Origin: Streptomyces sp. CB03234 | Lineage (GTDB): Bacteria > Actinomycetota > Actinomycetes > Streptomycetales > Streptomycetaceae | Length of the DNA stretch: 64,000 nt | Assembly (NCBI RefSeq): GCF_001905885.1 | Contig: NZ_LIYH01000006.1 | Span: 434,001 to 498,000 of the forward strand | Direction: 5' to 3' | Part shown: in pieces, positions 54,168 through 62,261 of the stretch | Layout of the letters: every line of letters starts with the position of its first letter | Position numbering within the stretch: the stretch's first letter is position 1 | Notes under the pieces: model-generated | Databases searched by the model: none | What the model saw: only the letters and a program-made list of their open reading frames with translations | Told to the model about the DNA's origin: nothing | Program-made: the position numbers and the translations under genes

Positions 54168-54821
54168 TTGCACCGCCTGCGCAGCCCGCACCGCCGCCGT
54201 CGCACCGCGCTTTCCGTCTCCGCCGCGCTCCTCGCCGCGGCCCCGCTCCTGGCCGGCTGCGGAAGCGACGCCCACCCCGGCGCGGCGGCCGTCGTCGACG
54301 GCGACCGGATCGAGGTGTCCGCGCTCCAGGCCCAGGTCAGGGACGTACGCAGCGCCCAGGAGGCGTCCGGGCAGGCGAAGCAGCTGATCGAGGCCACCGG
54401 TGACCTGAACCGCGAGAAGCTCAACGGGATGATCTTCGACCGGGTGGTGGAGAAGGTCGCCGCGGACCACGGGATCACCGCCAGCCGCAAGGAGGTCCAG
54501 GAGACCCGCCGGGCCGCCGCGGCCCAGAGCGGCGGCGAGGAGCAGCTCGCCGCGATGCTGCTCCAGCAGCAGGGCGTCGCCCCCGACGAGATCGACGACG
54601 TCGTACGGCGCAACGTCCTCATGAACAAGATCGCCGCGAAGCTGGGCGCCGGGAACACCCCGGAGGGGCAGCAGAAGCTCACCCAGGTCTTCTCCGAGGC
54701 CTCGAAGCAGCTCGACATCGACGTGAACCCGCGGTACGGCACGTGGGACAACGACAAGATCCAGCTGGGCGAGTACAGCGCACCCTGGATCCGGCAGATC
54801 GGCAAGCAGCAGCAGATGTAG
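54168..54821 (+). CDS. SurA-N-domain lipoprotein (parvulin-like chaperone)
   Basis: 217 residues. Signal peptide with Arg-rich start and lipobox LLAGC (C31); the mature part matches the SurA/PrsA N-terminal chaperone region (AAAVVDGDRIEVSALQAQVRDV ... LNGMIFDRVVEKVAADHGI ... QQQGVAPDEIDDVVRRNVLMNKI). The peptidyl-prolyl isomerase domain is absent, as in other Streptomyces versions. TTG 54168 is the start: GGGAGG at 54158-54163 is 5 bases away and no ATG or GTG fits. mazG follows after 9 bp. Confidence 0.88.
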   Translation: MHRLRSPHRRRRTALSVSAALLAAAPLLAGCGSDAHPGAAAVVDGDRIEVSALQAQVRDVRSAQEASGQAKQLIEATGDLNREKLNGMIFDRVVEKVAADHGITASRKEVQETRRAAAAQSGGEEQLAAMLLQQQGVAPDEIDDVVRRNVLMNKIAAKLGAGNTPEGQQKLTQVFSEASKQLDIDVNPRYGTWDNDKIQLGEYSAPWIRQIGKQQQM

Positions 54822-54830
54822 GTTCGAGGG

Positions 54831-55838
54831 GTGAACGCCGACACCCCCGACACCGACACCACCGACGCCGCCGGCCGTATCGTCCTGCTCACCGCCAGCC
54901 ACCGCGTCGCGCCAGGGCTGCTGTCCTGGCCCGCGTGGCGGACGCTGCACGCCGCCGACCGGGTCCTGTGCGCCGACGCCGGGCACCCTCAGCTGCCGTA
55001 CCTGCGCGAGGCGGGCGTCACGGTCGAGATCGCCGCGCCGACCGCCGAGGAACTGGTCGGCGCCTGCGCCGGGGGCGCCACCGTGGTGGTCGTGGCGGCC
55101 GGCGAGGGCGAGGGCGCCCTGACGGACGGGCTGGCCCGCATGGCGGGCTCCGGCCGGGTCGCGATGCCCGACCTGGAGCTGCTGCCCGGCTCGTACGACC
55201 TGCCGGGCGCCCGGCTGCTGGACCTCGTCGAGGTGATGGACCGCATCCGCCGCGAATGCCCCTGGTCGTCGCAGCAGACCCACAAGGGCCTGGCGAAGTA
55301 CGGCATCGAGGAGGCGTACGAACTCGTCGAGGCCATCGAGGACGGCGACCGCGACGAGCTGCGCGAGGAACTCGGGGACGTGCTCCTCCAGGTGGTCTTC
55401 CACGCGCGGATCGCCCAGGAGCACGAGGAGGAGCCGTTCTCGATCGACGACGTGGCCGGCACGATCGTCGACAAGCTCATCCACCGCCACCCCCACGTCT
55501 TCGGCGAGGAGCGCGCCGAGACGCCGGATGAGGTCAAGGAGCACTGGCTGCGGACGAAGGCGATCGAGAAGCGGCGCGCGTCGGTGACCGACGGCGTCCC
55601 GCTCGGCCAGCCGGGCCTCGCCCTGGCGGCCAAGCTCGCGAGCCGGGTCCGCAACGCGGGCCTGGACGTCCCGCCGCCGTCCGGCGACGGCCTCGGCTAC
55701 GAGCTGCTGGCCCTGGCGGTACGGGCGGAAGCGGCGGGCGTGGACCCGGAGGCGGCGCTGCGTGCGGCGGGCCGGGCCTACCGCGACGCGATCCGCGCGG
55801 CGGAGGCCGCCGGGGCGCCGGATACCGTCGAGGAGTGA
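54831..55838 (+). CDS. mazG: Nucleoside triphosphate pyrophosphohydrolase
   Basis: 335 residues. The MazG domain (about 125-240) holds the metal motif EEAYE ... EELGD in the KYGIEEAYELVEAIEDGDRD/ELREELGDVLLQVVFHARIA region. The N-terminal 110 residues look like the degenerate methylase-like part seen in actinobacterial MazG. Hydrolyses abnormal or surplus NTPs. GTG start; its stop overlaps the P450 start (GTGA). Confidence 0.93.
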   Translation: MNADTPDTDTTDAAGRIVLLTASHRVAPGLLSWPAWRTLHAADRVLCADAGHPQLPYLREAGVTVEIAAPTAEELVGACAGGATVVVVAAGEGEGALTDGLARMAGSGRVAMPDLELLPGSYDLPGARLLDLVEVMDRIRRECPWSSQQTHKGLAKYGIEEAYELVEAIEDGDRDELREELGDVLLQVVFHARIAQEHEEEPFSIDDVAGTIVDKLIHRHPHVFGEERAETPDEVKEHWLRTKAIEKRRASVTDGVPLGQPGLALAAKLASRVRNAGLDVPPPSGDGLGYELLALAVRAEAAGVDPEAALRAAGRAYRDAIRAAEAAGAPDTVEE

Positions 55839-57316
55839 ACGCCCCGCACGACGACCCTCCGGCCACCTCCGGCACCCCGAGCTCCCGGCCCGCCCCGGGC
55901 GGTGCTCCCACCCGCCCGAGCCCGCCAGGCCCCCCGGCCGCCCCGGAGGGCGACGCATCGCAGGCCGGCGCCCCGGCCCCGCAGGGCCACCCGCCCGCCC
56001 CGGCCGCCCCGGGGCGCCCGACCGCCCCGGAGGGTGGCGCCCCGGAGGGTGGCGCCCCGACCGCCCCGGAGGGCACCGCGCCCGAGCTCTTCACGTGGGA
56101 GTTCGCCACCGACCCGTACCCCGCCTACGCCTGGCTGCGGGAGCACGCGCCCGTGCACCGGACCAAGCTGCCCAGCGGGGTCGAGGCGTGGCTGGTGACC
56201 CGGTACGCGGACGCGCGGCAGGCGCTGGCCGATCAGCGGCTGAGCAAGAACCCGGCGCATCACGACGAGCCCGCGCACGCCAAGGGCAAGACCGGCATTC
56301 CGGGCGAGCGCAAGGCCGAGCTGATGACGCATCTGCTCAACATCGACCCGCCGGACCACACCCGGCTGCGCCGTCTGGTGTCCAAGGCGTTCACGCCCCG
56401 CCGTGTGGCGGAGTTCGCGCCGCGGGTGCAGGAGCTCACGGACCGGCTCATCGACAACTTCGCCACAAAGGGGAGCGCCGACCTCATCCACGAGTTCGCC
56501 TTCCCGCTCCCCATTTACGCCATTTGCGACATGCTGGGCGTGCCCCGCGAGGACCAGGACGACTTCCGCGACTGGGCCGGGATGATGATCCGGCACGGCG
56601 GCGGGCCGCGCGGCGGGGTCGCCCGGTCGGTGAAGAAGATGCGGGGGTACCTCGCCGAGCTGATCCACCGCAAGCGGGAAGGCCTGCGGCAAGGAGGGGA
56701 CGACGACCTGATCTCGGGGCTCATCAGGGCCTCGGACCACGGCGAGCACCTCACCGAGAACGAGGCCGCCGCGATGGCGTTCATCCTCCTGTTCGCCGGT
56801 TTCGAAACCACCGTGAACCTGATCGGCAACGGGGTGTACGCGCTGCTGCGCAACCCCGACCAGCGCGAGCGCCTCCAGACGTCCCTCGCCGCCGGTGAGC
56901 GCGGGCTGCTGGAGACCGGGGTCGAGGAACTGCTGCGCTACGACGGGCCGGTGGAGCTGGCGACGTGGCGGTTCGCGACCGAGCCGCTCACCATCGGCGG
57001 CGAGCGGATCGCGGCCGGCGACCCCGTCCTCGTCGTGCTCGCCGCCGCCGACCGGGACCCCGAGCGGTTCGCGGAGCCGGACGTGCTCGACCTGGCGCGG
57101 CGTGACAACCAGCACCTGGGGTACGGGCACGGCATCCACTACTGCCTCGGCGCACCGCTCGCCCGGCTGGAGGGGCAGACCGCGCTCGCGACGCTGCTCA
57201 CCCGCCTGCCCGACCTTCGGCTTGCGGTGGATCCGGCCGATTTGCGGTGGCGTGGGGGGCTGATCATGCGGGGACTGCGCACACTCCCGGTCGAGTTCAC
57301 CCCTATTGAGAAGTGA
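55835..57316 (+). CDS. Cytochrome P450, CYP107 family (CYP107U1-like)
   Basis: 493 residues. P450 core from about residue 84: I-helix FAGFETT, ExxR in EELLRY, and the heme loop GYGHGIHYCLGAPLAR (C437). The first 83 residues are a Pro/Ala/Gly-rich extension with PEGGAPEGGAP repeats, unusual for a soluble P450; an internal start cannot be excluded, but the GTG at 55835 overlaps the mazG stop. Position between mazG and rpf/eno matches S. coelicolor CYP107U1, reported as needed for sporulation (memory). Redox partners are not local. Confidence 0.9.
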   Translation: MNAPHDDPPATSGTPSSRPAPGGAPTRPSPPGPPAAPEGDASQAGAPAPQGHPPAPAAPGRPTAPEGGAPEGGAPTAPEGTAPELFTWEFATDPYPAYAWLREHAPVHRTKLPSGVEAWLVTRYADARQALADQRLSKNPAHHDEPAHAKGKTGIPGERKAELMTHLLNIDPPDHTRLRRLVSKAFTPRRVAEFAPRVQELTDRLIDNFATKGSADLIHEFAFPLPIYAICDMLGVPREDQDDFRDWAGMMIRHGGGPRGGVARSVKKMRGYLAELIHRKREGLRQGGDDDLISGLIRASDHGEHLTENEAAAMAFILLFAGFETTVNLIGNGVYALLRNPDQRERLQTSLAAGERGLLETGVEELLRYDGPVELATWRFATEPLTIGGERIAAGDPVLVVLAAADRDPERFAEPDVLDLARRDNQHLGYGHGIHYCLGAPLARLEGQTALATLLTRLPDLRLAVDPADLRWRGGLIMRGLRTLPVEFTPIEK

Positions 57317-57362
57317 CGCCCCGTCAGAACTGTGATCTTCGCGTAATCTCCGCTGCATCGAC

Positions 57363-57392
57363 TTGTGACTGGCGTTCGAATGCCGCTACGTT
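57363..57392 (+). promoter_or_regulatory. Putative promoter of the first rpf gene
   Basis: TTGTGA (57363-57368), 18-base spacer, TACGTT (57387-57392); start codon 38 bp downstream. Confidence 0.45.
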
Positions 57393-57429
57393 CACCCCCA
57401 CCTCAGCAGTCACGCGAAAGGCAGCACGC

Positions 57430-58428
57430 ATGCGCTCCGGGAACGGCCGGCACCGACGACCCCGTCAAGCCCCCGCCATCGTCGTCGCGGCAGGGGTGAC
57501 CGGATCCGCCATCGCGCTCCCGCTGCTCGGCGCGGGTTCCGCGTCGGCGGCGGACGCCACCACATGGGACCGGGTGGCCGAATGCGAGTCCGGCGGCATG
57601 TGGAGCGCCGACCTCGGCAATGGCTTCTACGGCGGCCTGCAGATGTCGCAGGAGACGTGGGAGTCGTACGGAGGTCTCGCCCACGCCGCGCGCCCCGACC
57701 TCGCCAGCCGCGCCGAGCAGATAGCCGTCGCCGAGAAGATCTACGCCGCGACGGGCGTCAAGATGTGGGAGACCTGCGCCCCCATCGCGGGCCTGGGCGG
57801 CGCCACCAAGGCGCCCGAGGCCGACCTGGGCATCGTGCCCACCGCGCCCGGCGAGACCGCCCCGGCGACGCCCGGGGCGACGGACCCCGCCGGGACGCTC
57901 GAGGACCCGAGCGCACCCGAGGCGTCCCAGCCGGCCGGGACGCTCCTGCCCACCGAGCCCGCTCCGGCGACGCCCGACCCGTCCGGGAGCCCGTCCGGGA
58001 CCCCGACCGGGGACCCGGCCCAGAGCCCCGCCCCCGGCACCGGCACCGGCAAGCACCGCGGCGAGGCCGCCCCGGAGGAGCCCGCGGCGACCGACCCGAA
58101 GGCCCCGGCCGCCCCCGCCGCACCGGAGGGCGAAAGCACCACCAAGCCCACCGAATCCGCCGATCCCGCCGATACCGGCAATTCGGCCACCGGGCGCGAA
58201 AGCGACGGGCATGCCTCCCGGGGTGACGGAGCGACACGCGATCCGGGGAGCGTCGAGCCCGGCGCGTACACCGTCCGTCCCGGCGACAACCTCTGGACCA
58301 TCGCGGACGAGCACAAGCTCCCCGGCGGCTGGTCGGCCCTCTACGAGGCCAACAAGGGCACCGTCGGTGCCGACCCGGACCTCATCCTCCCTGGCCAGAG
58401 CCTGGAGCTGACGCCGGATCAGCCCTGA
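57430..58428 (+). CDS. Resuscitation-promoting-factor-like muralytic enzyme with LysM
   Basis: 332 residues. Signal peptide (cut near ASAADA, residue 40), Rpf lysozyme-like domain at about 42-115 (TTWDRVAECESGGMWSADLGNGFYGGLQMS, catalytic Glu in ECESG), a long Pro/Ala/Thr/Glu linker, and a C-terminal LysM (YTVRPGDNLWTIADEHKLPGG ... LILPGQSLEL). Cuts peptidoglycan glycan strands, assisting spore germination and growth. Unlike its neighbour its 5' region has no riboswitch. AAAGG precedes the ATG. Confidence 0.93.
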   Translation: MRSGNGRHRRPRQAPAIVVAAGVTGSAIALPLLGAGSASAADATTWDRVAECESGGMWSADLGNGFYGGLQMSQETWESYGGLAHAARPDLASRAEQIAVAEKIYAATGVKMWETCAPIAGLGGATKAPEADLGIVPTAPGETAPATPGATDPAGTLEDPSAPEASQPAGTLLPTEPAPATPDPSGSPSGTPTGDPAQSPAPGTGTGKHRGEAAPEEPAATDPKAPAAPAAPEGESTTKPTESADPADTGNSATGRESDGHASRGDGATRDPGSVEPGAYTVRPGDNLWTIADEHKLPGGWSALYEANKGTVGADPDLILPGQSLELTPDQP

Positions 58429-58635
58429 GCGCAGGGTAAATGTCCACTTCTGTGTAAGTGAGACATGAATCTCTTCGCCCCAACTGGCGCGCCAACACCG
58501 ACCGAACCGCACAATCCGCCCGTCACCTGCGTAAACGCCCGTCAAGGGCAGGTGTGTACGGGCGTATTGACCCCGATGTCCGTCTTTGAACTTCGGGGAG
58601 GTCTGTGTCTACCGTCGTGACCGCTCGCCACCGCG
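58429..58635. other. Promoter/leader region upstream of the riboswitch
   Basis: About 200 bp without a gene. It contains CCCGTCAAGGGCAGG/TACGGGCG repeats near 58538-58566 and must hold the promoter of the riboswitch-controlled rpf gene. No clear -10/-35 pair identified. Confidence 0.45.
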
Positions 58636-58852
58636 GGCCCCATCGACCGGAACGCCGAATCCTGCCGCCGGTCGACGGGAACAGTCGTCGCGTCATGCGC
58701 CGAAGGCAGGAGCGGGGGACCCAAGGTAAGTGCCGGCCCGGCGGCCATGGAGACATGGCACCGACAACCGGCTTGGGGTGAAGCCGCGCGCACAGCAGTG
58801 CCGCGCGGCCGGGCAGCTCACGCCCGAACCCGACAGCTCACCTCGCAGGCGT
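58636..58852 (+). ncRNA. c-di-AMP riboswitch (ydaO-yuaA class)
   Basis: The leader of the following rpf gene carries the conserved ydaO blocks in order: GCCGAATCCTGCC (58654-58666) with its partner GGCAGG (58705-58710), GGGGGACCCAAGG (58714-58726), CTTGGGGTGAAGCC (58772-58785), and CGGGCAGCTCACGCCCGAA / CCCGACAGCTCACC (58810-58842). The P1 and pseudoknot partners are recognisable. In Streptomyces this class sits before rpfA-type genes and c-di-AMP reduces their expression. It ends about 20 bases before the ribosome site GAGGAG. Confidence 0.92.
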
Positions 58853-58869
58853 CGGTGAGGAGATGTCCC

Positions 58870-59568
58870 ATGCTGTTCTCCAGCAAGGCCAAGCACCGTC
58901 GCCCCTCCAAGGCCGCCCGGTTCGCCGCGTTCGCCGGCATCACCGGTGTCGCCGTCGCCGCCCCGCTGATGGGCGCCACGTCCGCCTCGGCCGCCACCGC
59001 CGCCGAGTGGGACAAGGTCGCCCAGTGCGAGTCCGGCGGCAACTGGTCCATCAACACCGGCAACGGCTACTACGGCGGTCTGCAGTTCTCGGCCTCCACC
59101 TGGGCCGCGTACGGCGGCACCGCGTACGCCCCGACCGCCGACCAGGCCTCCAAGTCGCAGCAGATCCAGATAGCCGAGAAGGTCCTCGCCGGCCAGGGCA
59201 AGGGCGCGTGGCCGAGCTGCGGCGTCGGCCTGTCCAGCGCCTCGTACGACGGCGGCGAGACCCAGAGTGCCCCGGCGCAGGAGCGCAAGGCCGAGCAGCC
59301 CACCACGCGCAGCGAGCAGCGCACCGCGCCGAAGGCCGAAGCCGCGCCGAAGGCCGAGGCCGCGCCGAAGAAGACCGTCACCACCCCGACCGGCAAGAAG
59401 GTCGAGAAGGGCGACGGCGAGTACAAGGTGAAGGCCGGCGACACCCTCAGCACCATCGCCGCCGAGAAGAAGGTCGCGGGCGGCTGGGAGAAGCTCTTCG
59501 AGCTGAACAAGGACATCGTCGACGACGCCGACCTGATCTACCCGGGCCAGCAGCTCCACCTGAGCTGA
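58870..59568 (+). CDS. Rpf/LysM secreted muralytic protein under c-di-AMP control
   Basis: 232 residues. Signal peptide (cut after SASA, near residue 42), Rpf domain at 43-120 (AEWDKVAQCESGGNWSINTG, catalytic Glu in CESGG; GNGYYGGLQFS; ending WPSCGVGL), a charged Pro/Lys/Ala linker with KAEAAP repeats, and a LysM domain (YKVKAGDTLSTIAAEKKVAGGWEKLFELNK ... YPGQQLHLS). GAGGAG lies 7 bases before ATG 58870. Tandem with the preceding rpf gene but with its own long leader. Confidence 0.94.
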   Translation: MLFSSKAKHRRPSKAARFAAFAGITGVAVAAPLMGATSASAATAAEWDKVAQCESGGNWSINTGNGYYGGLQFSASTWAAYGGTAYAPTADQASKSQQIQIAEKVLAGQGKGAWPSCGVGLSSASYDGGETQSAPAQERKAEQPTTRSEQRTAPKAEAAPKAEAAPKKTVTTPTGKKVEKGDGEYKVKAGDTLSTIAAEKKVAGGWEKLFELNKDIVDDADLIYPGQQLHLS

Positions 59569-59580
59569 GCCCCGTGCACC

Positions 59581-59627
59581 ACCCCGGCCCGGCGTGTCCT
59601 TCCCCTGTACGCGCCGGGCCGGGGTTT
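59581..59627 (+). terminator. Terminator after the second rpf gene
   Basis: Perfect 14-bp stem (ACCCCGGCCCGGCG and complement) with a 17-base loop, followed by TTT; 12 bp after the stop. Confidence 0.85.
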
Positions 59628-59810
59628 CCCGTCGCCGCACCCCTGAGCGACCCGCCGCACACTGCGGCTACCGGCCAGTAAGTTTCGTGGCGTTTTGCCC
59701 GCAATGCCGACTCGTGAGCCCTTTTTCGTCCCAGGAGGCGGGCGTCGGCCGGCTCCGGCCCCCCGGCCGGTTAGGCTCTTGCCGCAAGGCCAAAGAGACC
59801 CTGCACCGCA

Positions 59811-59832
59811 TGCGTCACATTTTGCGTCACAT
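59811..59832 (+). repeat. Direct repeat in the eno leader
   Basis: TGCGTCACAT occurs twice with a 12-bp period, ending 5 bp before the AAGGAG of eno. Possible regulatory element in DNA or RNA. Upstream, TAGGCT at 59772-59777 could be the -10 of the eno promoter. Confidence 0.5.
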
Positions 59833-59849
59833 CCCAGAAGGAGATGCTC

Positions 59850-61130
59850 GTGCCGTCCATCGACGTCGTCGTAGCCCGGGAAATCCTGGACTCCCGAGGC
59901 AACCCCACGGTCGAGGTCGAGGTCGGCCTCGACGACGGCAGCACCGGCCGTGCTGCCGTCCCGTCCGGTGCGTCCACCGGAGCGTTCGAGGCCCTCGAGC
60001 TCCGCGACGGTGACAAGGACCGCTACCTCGGCAAGGGTGTCGAGAAGGCCGTCCTCGCCGTCATCGAGCAGATCGGCCCGGAGCTCGTCGGCTACGACGC
60101 CACCGAGCAGCGGCTGATCGACCAGGCGATGTTCGACCTGGACGCCACCCCGGACAAGTCGTCGCTCGGCGCCAACGCCATCCTCGGCGTCTCCCTCGCC
60201 GTCGCGCACGCCGCCTCCGAGGCGTCCGACCTGCCGCTCTTCCGCTACCTGGGCGGCCCGAACGCGCACCTGCTGCCCGTTCCGATGATGAACATCCTGA
60301 ACGGCGGCTCGCACGCCGACTCCAACGTGGACATCCAGGAGTTCATGATCGCCCCGATCGGGGCGGAGTCCTTCTCCGAGGCCCTGCGCTGGGGCGCCGA
60401 GGTCTACCACACCCTGAAGAAGGTCCTGAAGGAGAAGGGCCTCTCCACGGGCCTGGGTGACGAGGGCGGCTTCGCCCCGAACCTCGACTCCAACCGCGCC
60501 GCCCTCGACCTCATCCTCGAGGCCATCAAGCAGGCCGGCTACGCCCCGGGCAAGGACATCGCCCTGGCGCTCGACGTCGCCGCGTCCGAGTTCTACAAGG
60601 ACGGCGCCTACCAGTTCGAGGGCAAGTCCCGCTCGGCCGCCGAGATGACGGACTACTACGCCGAGCTCGTCGACGCGTACCCGCTGGTCTCCATCGAGGA
60701 CCCGCTGTTCGAGGACGACTGGGACGGCTGGAAGACCATCACCGAGAAGCTGGGCTCCAAGGTCCAGCTCGTCGGTGACGACCTGTTCGTCACCAACCCG
60801 GAGCGCCTGGCGCGCGGCATCGAGGAGAACGCCGCCAACGCCCTGCTGGTCAAGGTCAACCAGATCGGTTCGCTGACCGAGACCCTGGACGCCGTCGAGA
60901 TGGCCCAGCGCAACGGCTTCAAGTGCATGATGTCGCACCGCTCCGGCGAGACCGAGGACGTCACCATCGCCGACCTGGCCGTCGCCACCAACTGCGGCCA
61001 GATCAAGACCGGCGCCCCGGCCCGCTCCGAGCGCGTCGCCAAGTACAACCAGCTGCTGCGCATCGAGGAGATCCTCGACGACGCGGCGGTGTACGCGGGC
61101 CGCAGCGCCTTCCCGCGCTTCAAGGGCTGA
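59850..61130 (+). CDS. eno: Enolase
   Basis: Converts 2-phosphoglycerate to PEP, which also feeds ppc. 426 residues. Motifs: AREILDSRGNPTVEVEV, GASTGAFEA, SLGANAILGVSLA, the catalytic GDEGGFAPN, the metal ligands SIEDPLFEDD and LVGDDLFVTN, the catalytic lysine in LLVKVNQIG, and SHRSGETEDVTIADLAV. GTG 59850 is used because AAGGAG is 6 bases upstream; the ATG at 59844 is too close to it. Confidence 0.97.
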   Translation: MPSIDVVVAREILDSRGNPTVEVEVGLDDGSTGRAAVPSGASTGAFEALELRDGDKDRYLGKGVEKAVLAVIEQIGPELVGYDATEQRLIDQAMFDLDATPDKSSLGANAILGVSLAVAHAASEASDLPLFRYLGGPNAHLLPVPMMNILNGGSHADSNVDIQEFMIAPIGAESFSEALRWGAEVYHTLKKVLKEKGLSTGLGDEGGFAPNLDSNRAALDLILEAIKQAGYAPGKDIALALDVAASEFYKDGAYQFEGKSRSAAEMTDYYAELVDAYPLVSIEDPLFEDDWDGWKTITEKLGSKVQLVGDDLFVTNPERLARGIEENAANALLVKVNQIGSLTETLDAVEMAQRNGFKCMMSHRSGETEDVTIADLAVATNCGQIKTGAPARSERVAKYNQLLRIEEILDDAAVYAGRSAFPRFKG

Positions 61131-61142
61131 TCCACGGCATAG

Positions 61143-61206
61143 CCCGGTTACGTACGTCCCCGGCCACGGTCCCGTACCGTGTCCGGGGACGTACGTACGT
61201 AACGGG
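61143..61206 (+). terminator. Large hairpin after eno
   Basis: Two nested arms: GTTACGTACGTCCCCGG on the left against CCGGGGACGTACGTACGTAAC-type sequence on the right (split here; one extra ACGT on the right), then CACGG/CCGTG around a 7-base loop. Lies between eno and divIC. Confidence 0.8.
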
Positions 61207-61227
61207 CAAGGGGAGGCGGGTAAGCAC

Positions 61228-61716
61228 ATGGCCCGGGACCGGTTCTCCACCGCGACCAGGCTGCGACTGCTCGGCGAGCAGACCGCCGCCCGCGTCTACC
61301 GCTCCCAGACCCGCCGGCAGGCCCGCCGCTCCCGGCTCACCGGCCGCGCGGCCTTCCTCGCGCTGGTCGTCTGCTCGCTGGTGGTGGCCCTGGCCTACCC
61401 GATGCGCCAATGGGTGTCCCAGCGCGCCGAGATCGCCGAGCAGGAGCGGCTGGCGGCCGAGGCGAGCGAGCGCGTCGAACGGCTGCGCGACGAGAAGGCG
61501 CGGCTCCAGGACGACGCGTACATCAAGCGCCTCGCCCGCGAGCACCTGCACTATGTACTCCCCGGGGAGACCGGCTACACGGTCATCGACCCCGACGCGG
61601 TGCGCGAGCGCCGCACCGACCAGGGCGCGGCCGACCGCCCCTGGTACTCCAACCTCTGGGACGGCGTGGACACCGCCGACCGCACCGACCGCACCGACCG
61701 CACCGACCGCAAGTAG
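61228..61716 (+). CDS. divIC: FtsB/DivIC-type septum formation initiator
   Basis: 162 residues. Basic cytoplasmic start, one helix (about 41-58), an extracytoplasmic coiled coil (EIAEQERLAAEASERVERLRDEKARLQ) and the conserved DDAYIKRLAREHLHYVLPGET. Part of the FtsQ-DivIC-FtsL complex at the division septum. The C-terminus is a short DRT repeat (TDRTDRTDRK). AGGGGAGG precedes the ATG. Next to eno as in other actinobacteria. Confidence 0.92.
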   Translation: MARDRFSTATRLRLLGEQTAARVYRSQTRRQARRSRLTGRAAFLALVVCSLVVALAYPMRQWVSQRAEIAEQERLAAEASERVERLRDEKARLQDDAYIKRLAREHLHYVLPGETGYTVIDPDAVRERRTDQGAADRPWYSNLWDGVDTADRTDRTDRTDRK

Positions 61717-61730
61717 AACCCAAGGCAGGC

Positions 61731-62261
61731 ATGGAAACGCCCCCTCCGCAGACCGAACGCACCGAGCCCACCGAGGCGGACGTCGCGGCGTTCAAGGAAC
61801 AGCTCGGCCGCCCGCCGCGCGGCCTGCGCGCCATCGCGCACCGCTGCCCGTGCGGCAACCCGGACGTGGTGGAGACCGCGCCCCGGCTCCCGGACGGCAC
61901 GCCGTTCCCGACGACGTACTACCTCACCTGCCCGCGCGCGGCCTCCGCGATCGGCACGCTGGAGGCGAACGGCGTCATGAAGGAGATGACCGAGCGGCTC
62001 CAGAGCGACCCGGAGCTGGCCGCCGCCTACCGCGCCGCGCACGAGGACTACATCGCGCGCCGTGACGCCATCGAGGTGCTGGAGGGCTTCCCGAGCGCCG
62101 GCGGGATGCCGGACCGCGTGAAGTGCCTGCACGTGCTCGTCGGCCATTCGCTGGCCGCCGGGCCGGGCGTGAACCCGCTGGGCGACGAGGCCATCGCGAT
62201 GCTGCCGGAGTGGTGGGCCAAGGGCCCCTGCGTCACCGCGCAGAAGGAGGACGACCGGTGA
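61731..62261 (+). CDS. DUF501 protein
   Basis: 176 residues with the DUF501 signature: EQLGRPPRGLRAIAHRCPCGNPDVVETAPRL, FPTTYYLTCPRA and RVKCLHVLVGHSLAAGPGVNPLG. The C-P-C-G / C-P / C-x-H cysteines and histidine suggest a metal site. Function unknown; nearly always beside ppx and divIC in actinobacteria, and its stop overlaps the ppx start. Confidence 0.92.
   Translation: METPPPQTERTEPTEADVAAFKEQLGRPPRGLRAIAHRCPCGNPDVVETAPRLPDGTPFPTTYYLTCPRAASAIGTLEANGVMKEMTERLQSDPELAAAYRAAHEDYIARRDAIEVLEGFPSAGGMPDRVKCLHVLVGHSLAAGPGVNPLGDEAIAMLPEWWAKGPCVTAQKEDDR

Noticed and set aside
57317..57429. Riboswitch before the first rpf gene
   Set aside because: The leader is about 110 bp and contains none of the ydaO conserved blocks.
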